Shown here: piece after piece, positions 60,252 through 64,000 of the stretch
Numbering within the stretch: the first letter of the stretch is position 1
How the letters are laid out: each line of letters opens with the position of its first letter
The notes under the pieces: generated by a model
Databases searched by the model: none
What the model was told of the DNA's origin: nothing
What the model saw: the letters and a program-made list of their open reading frames with translations, nothing else
Program-made: the position numbers and the translations under genes
Source of the DNA: Bacteroidales bacterium
GTDB taxonomy: Bacteria; Bacteroidota; Bacteroidia; Bacteroidales; UBA932
Length of the DNA stretch: 64,000 nucleotides
Assembly: GCA_017548985.1 (NCBI GenBank)
Contig: JAFYYW010000018.1
Coordinates: 179,436 to 243,435 of the forward strand
Direction of reading: 5' to 3'

Positions 60252-61527
60252 GCTCTCCGTTCACCCAGACCATATCCACCGATCCTTTGAACTTCATGCC
60301 CTCGTATGGAGTCCAGCCGCATTTGTACGCAGGTTTGCCGACAATATACTCTTTGTCCGGATCGATTACCACGAGGTCGGCGTAGCAGCCTTTTTCGAGA
60401 CGTCCCCGGTCTTTTATTCCGAATATATCCGAGGCCTTCTCTGAGAATGCGGAGGCCAGTCTCGTGAGAGGTATCCCTTCCCGAAGGGCGATAGTGATCA
60501 CTGCCGGCAGGGATTGCTGGATGGTCGGTAGCCCGGAAGGACAGTCAAGATAGGATCTCTCCTTTTCTTCGGACAGATGCGGGGCATGGTCGGAACCTAT
60601 GGTGTCAATTGTACCGTCCTTAAGGGCGCCGATTAGAGCCTCGCGGTCTGACGCTGATTTGACGGCGGGATTGCATTTCAGCCGGCCTCCCATGTCAAGG
60701 TAGTCCTCATCGCTGAACCACAGATAATTAGCTGATGTCTCAGCCGTTATCCCGGGATTGAGGAGCTTGGCCTCACGGATCATCTGGACTTCCTCCTTGG
60801 TGGAGACGTGGAGGATGTGCAAGCGGGTCCCATTCCTTATCGCCATGTCAAGGGCTTTACGGGTTGATCTCACGCACGCCTCACGGCTACGTATGAAAGG
60901 GTGTTCCGAGAATGGTATATCGTCCCCATAGAGATTCTTCGCTTTTCGCAAATCTGATTTGATCGTTCCCTCATCCTCGCAGTGGACCAGAATTGTCTTG
61001 CCCTTGATCCTGAAAAGATCCTCCAAGACTGAGTCCCTGTCAACCAGCATGTTCCCGGTTGAAGACCCCATGAACACCTTGATCCCCGCGAACATGTTCC
61101 CGAGACCAGATTCCATATAATCTTTGATCTGGGAGGAGTTGGAGTTTGTCGCCCCGATGTGGAAGCCGTAATTTGCCGATGATGTCTCCGCGGCCTTAGA
61201 GATTTTCCACCCCAGATCTTCAATTGTGGTTGTGGGTGGGGCGGTGTTGGGCATGTCTATGAAGGTGGTTATTCCACCCAGGACCGCGGCTCGTGACTCG
61301 CTTTCCATATCAGCTTTCCATGTAAGTCCAGGTTCCCTGAAATGCACATGCGCGTCAATTCCTCCGGCCATGAGTATCCTGCCTCCCAGATCGATCTCCA
61401 TGGCGTCAGGGATAAAGGGGGCCTCCTGCCATATTCCCGTGATCCTTTCGCCATCAAAAGCCAGGGCTCCTCTCATCGCGGAGGTTCCCGTAACTATCAG
61501 AGCGTTTTTAAGGAGGGTCGGAGGCAT
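60184..61527 (-). CDS. pyrC: Dihydroorotase
   Basis: A 447-residue cyclic amidohydrolase that closes carbamoyl-aspartate to dihydroorotate in pyrimidine synthesis. Metal ligands are in MAGGIDAHVHFREPGLTWK, a KVFMGSST block follows with the bridging Lys region, then VHCEDEG, LHILHVST and TIGSDHAPH (Asp). The length and DAHVHFREPG motif place it with class I bacterial dihydroorotases. ATG at 61527 is used; a GTG lies three bases upstream. Its last 22 codons lie antisense to the end of tex, and its start overlaps the stop of the glycosyltransferase gene. Confidence 0.94.
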   Translation of the reverse strand: MPPTLLKNALIVTGTSAMRGALAFDGERITGIWQEAPFIPDAMEIDLGGRILMAGGIDAHVHFREPGLTWKADMESESRAAVLGGITTFIDMPNTAPPTTTIEDLGWKISKAAETSSANYGFHIGATNSNSSQIKDYMESGLGNMFAGIKVFMGSSTGNMLVDRDSVLEDLFRIKGKTILVHCEDEGTIKSDLRKAKNLYGDDIPFSEHPFIRSREACVRSTRKALDMAIRNGTRLHILHVSTKEEVQMIREAKLLNPGITAETSANYLWFSDEDYLDMGGRLKCNPAVKSASDREALIGALKDGTIDTIGSDHAPHLSEEKERSYLDCPSGLPTIQQSLPAVITIALREGIPLTRLASAFSEKASDIFGIKDRGRLEKGCYADLVVIDPDKEYIVGKPAYKCGWTPYEGMKFKGSVDMVWVNGEPIGTGKRAAMRCDFAPGQHSAR

Positions 61528-62252
61528 CACTCTCCAATACGATGGAACTTGCGGAATCTCAGTTTGATGACTCCCCAGAAAGCTTCGCCGAAAATTCCGC
61601 TGCTCATCTTCGATGTTCCCAGTTTTCGGTTAACGAATATGATGGGCACCTCGACAAGTTTGAACCCGAGCTTGTAAGCGGTGTATTTCATCTCGATCTG
61701 GAAGCCATATCCTTTCATCCGAACGTCGTCAAGGTCGATGGCGCCCAGGCATTGGCGGCTGTAGCATTTGAATCCAGCTGTGCAGTCGTGTATTTTCATT
61801 CCGAGAATGAACCTGACATATTTGGACGCGTAATATGACATAAGGATTCTGCCAATAGGCCAGTTGACCACGCTGATTCCGTCGCAATAACGGGAGCCGA
61901 TGGCGACTCCACCGCATTCGGAGCAGGCCTCATACAATTTTGGAAGGTCATCGGGATTATGGGAGAAGTCGGCGTCCATCTCGAATATGAAATCATACCC
62001 ATGCTCAAGGGACCATTTGAACCCGGTGATATAGGCTGTTCCCAACCCCAGCTTGCCGGATCTCTCGATTATGAAAAGCCTTTCAGGGAACTCTTCAATC
62101 AAGGTCTTGACAATAGAGGCCGTCCCGTCGGGAGATCCGTCATCGATGATGAGGATGTGAAATCCCCCTTCAAGGGAGAACACCTTGCGAATTATGGCCT
62201 CAATGTTCTCCTTCTCGTTGTAAGTAGGTATGATTACGACTTTGCTACCCAT
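61527..62252 (-). CDS. Glycosyltransferase family 2, polyprenol-phosphate mannosyltransferase (DPM1)-like
   Basis: A 241-residue GT2 enzyme without membrane helices. VVIIPTYNEKENIEAIIRKVF, ILIIDDGSPDGTASIVKTL, the DxD region FIFEMDADFSHNPDDLPKLYEAC and the late GYGFQIEMKYTAYKLGFKLVEVPIIFVNRKLGTSKMS match DPM1-like polyprenol monophosphomannose synthases. It should charge undecaprenyl phosphate with mannose or a related sugar at the inner face of the membrane, for use by periplasmic glycosyltransferases such as protein O-glycosylation enzymes. It overlaps the dihydroorotase gene by 1 bp. Confidence 0.93.
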   Translation of the reverse strand: MGSKVVIIPTYNEKENIEAIIRKVFSLEGGFHILIIDDGSPDGTASIVKTLIEEFPERLFIIERSGKLGLGTAYITGFKWSLEHGYDFIFEMDADFSHNPDDLPKLYEACSECGGVAIGSRYCDGISVVNWPIGRILMSYYASKYVRFILGMKIHDCTAGFKCYSRQCLGAIDLDDVRMKGYGFQIEMKYTAYKLGFKLVEVPIIFVNRKLGTSKMSSGIFGEAFWGVIKLRFRKFHRIGE

Positions 62253-62275
62253 TTCAATTATCTTTCTCTATTCCA

Positions 62276-62283
62276 CAAATATA
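62276..62283 (-). promoter_or_regulatory. -7 promoter element for the DPM1-like gene
   Basis: TATATTTG on the minus strand lies 23 bases before the ATG at 62252 and fits TANNTTTG. No TTTG is seen at the 19-bp distance. Confidence 0.5.
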
Positions 62284-62306
62284 TTAATTCTTTGTTTATT
62301 ATTTCG

Positions 62307-62314
62307 TATTTTTG
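62307..62314 (+). promoter_or_regulatory. -7 promoter element for the tandem glycosyltransferase gene
   Basis: TATTTTTG on the plus strand fits TANNTTTG and lies 33 bases before the ATG at 62348. It shares the 95-bp divergent spacer with the minus-strand box at 62276. The palindrome TTGTTATCATAACAA straddles 62312-62326, just downstream, and could be an operator. Confidence 0.5.
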
Positions 62315-62347
62315 TTATCATAACAACAATAAACTTTTCACTGTCAA

Positions 62348-63769
62348 ATGAACCGTATTGACTGTTTTATCCCATATGTGAATGAGGAGCAGGTTGCCGT
62401 CACATTAGCTAACCTCAATAATGAATCAGAGGTGGCCAGGGTGATGCCTATCCCCGCGTCCTCTTTCAAAAGCACCGCCTCGATGAGAGAAGTCGCCTCC
62501 AAAGCTGAGGCTCCGTTTGTCCTTCTTTACACCAAAACCACGGATTTGAGTTTCGGGAAGTTCTCTTTGGAGCGCTTCCTCGCCGTCGCGGAGGACACTT
62601 CCGCTTCGATGATATATTCCGACCATATTAAAGAAATTGGTGGTGAGCGGGTTTTCGCTCCTGTCATTGATTGCCAGACGGGCGCTTTGAGAGATGATTT
62701 TGATTTCGGTTCAGTCCTTGTGTTCAGAACCTCCGCGCTTAAAGAGGCGGTGTCCAGGATGGATGTGGACTATGAATACGCTGGGTTGTATGACCTGCGT
62801 CTCAAGGTGTCCCAGAAGGGGAGCCTGGTTCATTTGAGCGAGTTCTTGTATTATGAGATCGAGACTGACACGAGAAAGTCCGGCGAGAAGTTGTTTGATT
62901 ACGTGGATCCTAAGAACAGGGCTGTCCAGATTGAGATGGAGCGAGCGTGCACAAGCCATCTGAAGGATATAGGAGGGTATCTGGAACCTGTTTTCAAAGA
63001 TGTCAGCTTTGATGAGGGGGACTTCGCATACGAGGCGTCTGTCGTTATCCCATGCAAGAACAGGGTACGTACCATTGGTGACGCGCTTGCCTCCGCCCTT
63101 GGCCAAAAGACCTCTTTTAAATATAATGTGATAGTGGTTGACGATAACTCCACGGACGGTACTGTGGATGTGATCAAAAGTTTCCTGGATGATCCTAAGC
63201 TGATCTATATCGCCCAGGACAAATCATACCATGCGATTGGAGGAAATTGGAACGCCGCTCTACACCATCCCGATTGCGGACGTTTCGCGATACAACTGGA
63301 CTCGGATGATGTCTATTATGACGAGAATACCGTTCAGAAATTTGTCGACGCTTTCTATGCGCAGAGATGTGCCATGGTGGTCGGAACTTACCGGATGACA
63401 GACTTTAACCTGAACACGTTGCCTCCAGGAATTATTGACCATCGTGAATGGACTCCGGAGAATGGCCGGAATAACGCCCTGCGCATAAATGGCCTTGGCG
63501 CTCCGAGAGGGTTTTATGTGCCGATGCTCCGGAAGATCAACTTCCCTACGACTAAATATGGGGAGGATTACGCGGTTGGCTTGAGGGTTTCCAGGGAATA
63601 CCAGATAGGACGGATCTACGATGTTGTCTATAACTGCCGTCGCTGGGAGGATAATTCCGACGCTTCTCTGGATATAGGGAAAGTTAACGCTAATAATCTA
63701 TATAAAGACAGGTTACGCACATGGGAGCTTCTGGCCAGGATTGAAATGAATAAAAAGAAACAGAAATAA
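62348..63769 (+). CDS. Two-domain glycosyltransferase (degenerate GT-A plus GT2)
   Basis: A 473-residue protein. Residues about 230-400 are a clear GT2 fold: [36 protein letters not shown] and the DxD site [12 protein letters not shown], then [11 protein letters not shown] and [35 protein letters not shown]. Residues 1-225 also look like a GT-A fold ([52 protein letters not shown]), but a proper nucleotide-sugar site is not evident. The C terminus is basic (NKKKQK). It may act on a surface or protein glycan together with the DPM1-like enzyme encoded divergently. Donor and acceptor are unknown. Confidence 0.88.
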   Translation: MNRIDCFIPYVNEEQVAVTLANLNNESEVARVMPIPASSFKSTASMREVASKAEAPFVLLYTKTTDLSFGKFSLERFLAVAEDTSASMIYSDHIKEIGGERVFAPVIDCQTGALRDDFDFGSVLVFRTSALKEAVSRMDVDYEYAGLYDLRLKVSQKGSLVHLSEFLYYEIETDTRKSGEKLFDYVDPKNRAVQIEMERACTSHLKDIGGYLEPVFKDVSFDEGDFAYEASVVIPCKNRVRTIGDALASALGQKTSFKYNVIVVDDNSTDGTVDVIKSFLDDPKLIYIAQDKSYHAIGGNWNAALHHPDCGRFAIQLDSDDVYYDENTVQKFVDAFYAQRCAMVVGTYRMTDFNLNTLPPGIIDHREWTPENGRNNALRINGLGAPRGFYVPMLRKINFPTTKYGEDYAVGLRVSREYQIGRIYDVVYNCRRWEDNSDASLDIGKVNANNLYKDRLRTWELLARIEMNKKKQK

Positions 63770-63791
63770 TCATAAAATTATACCAAAAAAG

Positions 63792-63822
63792 TTTGGCGAT
63801 TTAATTTTTTTGCGTACCTTTG
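63792..63822 (+). promoter_or_regulatory. rRNA operon promoter
   Basis: TTTG (63792-63795), exactly 19 bases, then TACCTTTG (63815-63822) give a full match to the Bacteroidota housekeeping promoter, with the same -7 box as the tRNA-Asn promoter. The stretch before it (AAAAAAG) is A-rich and could act as an UP-like element. It reads toward the 16S start at the window edge. Confidence 0.9.
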
Positions 63823-63990
63823 CATTCCCGTTCGCTTGGCGAATGGGAATTTTTTGCGCTAGATCATTGACAAGATTGCAAGAACAGTACAAGCAAGTAC
63901 CGAGAACTAGAAGTTCAAATATGAATCGAGAGCGTTGATTTCTTTGGAGAAGCTGTCGGGGTCGGACTAGTAATATAAATAAGTGTATAT
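63823..63990 (+). promoter_or_regulatory. rRNA leader with 5' hairpin
   Basis: About 165 bases separate the promoter from the 16S start. At 63824-63850 ATTCCCG-TTCGC and GCGAA-TGGGAAT form a 12-bp stem (one G-U pair) with a 3-base loop, followed by six T (63850-63855), so it looks like an intrinsic terminator placed right at the transcript start. Further down, TTGATTTCTTTGGAG near 63935-63950 resembles a boxA-like antitermination site; that is tentative. No ORF with a plausible start lies here. Confidence 0.65.
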
Positions 63991-64000
63991 ACAAAGAAGA
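63991..64000 (+). rRNA. 16S ribosomal RNA, first bases only (cut by the window end)
   Basis: The last bases ACAAAGAAGA correspond to the usual 5' end of 16S rRNA that precedes the conserved GTTTGATCCTGG, which would start at the first base outside the window. The promoter and leader upstream make this reading likely, but the diagnostic core is not included. Confidence 0.6.

Noticed and set aside
63850..63855. True terminator ending the glycosyltransferase transcript at 63769
   Set aside because: The stem lies after a perfect promoter and begins at the expected rRNA transcript start, so it belongs to the rRNA leader, though it could also stop read-through from upstream.

Overview
The window comes from a bacterium of the phylum Bacteroidota, most likely an uncultured gut- or rumen-type member of the order Bacteroidales. 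Evidence for this: promoters of the Bacteroidota type (TTTG or TTG, 19 bp, TANNTTTG) sit in front of pyrG, etfB, the tRNA-Asn and the rRNA operon; Shine-Dalgarno sites are almost absent; and there are phylum-typical families (NigD-like lipoprotein, a dual-membrane anti-sigma protein, DUF4922-SpoIID, DUF6515, a HU/CCDC81-type protein, a PurF beginning with a KHECGVA motif, long urocanate hydratase). Base composition looks even across the window. I found no transposase, phage gene, integrase or CRISPR array. The DNA is tightly packed: no gene-free stretch exceeds 300 bp.

Layout. 78-1131: an ECF sigma factor with a four-helix membrane partner. 1128-9386: acyltransferase, sialate O-acetylesterase, GNAT, a rhodanese/metallo-beta-lactamase lipoprotein, an Omp85-type barrel, a PlsC-type acyltransferase and a BASS transporter. 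9559-11851: an L-cysteine desulfidase-type enzyme and an S41 peptidase. 11963-12036: tRNA-Asn. 12144-22433: a plus-strand run centred on peptidoglycan turnover and salvage (Nudix, DUF4922-SpoIID, AmpG-like permease, NamZ, Ser-rich surface protein, AmgK-like kinase fused to a RapZ C-terminal domain, MurU-like nucleotidyltransferase, MscL). 23971-26709: NigD-like lipoprotein, ECF sigma factor and a protein predicted to span both membranes. 26702-38034: eight minus-strand genes joining amino-sugar kinase, dipeptide epimerase and transglutaminase-like genes to the whole histidine-to-glutamate pathway (ftcD, hutU, hutH, hutI) and a membrane protein that may be its transporter. 38105-49107: DUF418, dtd, exonuclease, UvrD-type helicase, hydrolase, Nim-like flavoprotein, carbonic anhydrase, tRNA-editing protein, LMW phosphatase, purF and pyrG. 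49251-53867: etfBA, acyl-CoA dehydrogenase and an esterase/dead-HAD fusion. 53861-63769: oxidoreductase, barrel, ClC channel, tex, dihydroorotase and two glycosyltransferases. The window ends with an rRNA promoter and leader, stopping at about the tenth base of a 16S rRNA.

The strongest biological story is peptidoglycan recycling. NamZ can release MurNAc outside the cytoplasm, an AmpG-like permease can import muropeptides, an AmgK-like kinase and MurU can rebuild UDP-MurNAc, and a RapZ-type GlcN6P-sensing domain is fused directly to the kinase. A second cluster supplies L-Ala-D/L-Glu epimerase and another hexosamine kinase. These links are inferred from family membership and gene order; they are not shown by the sequence alone.
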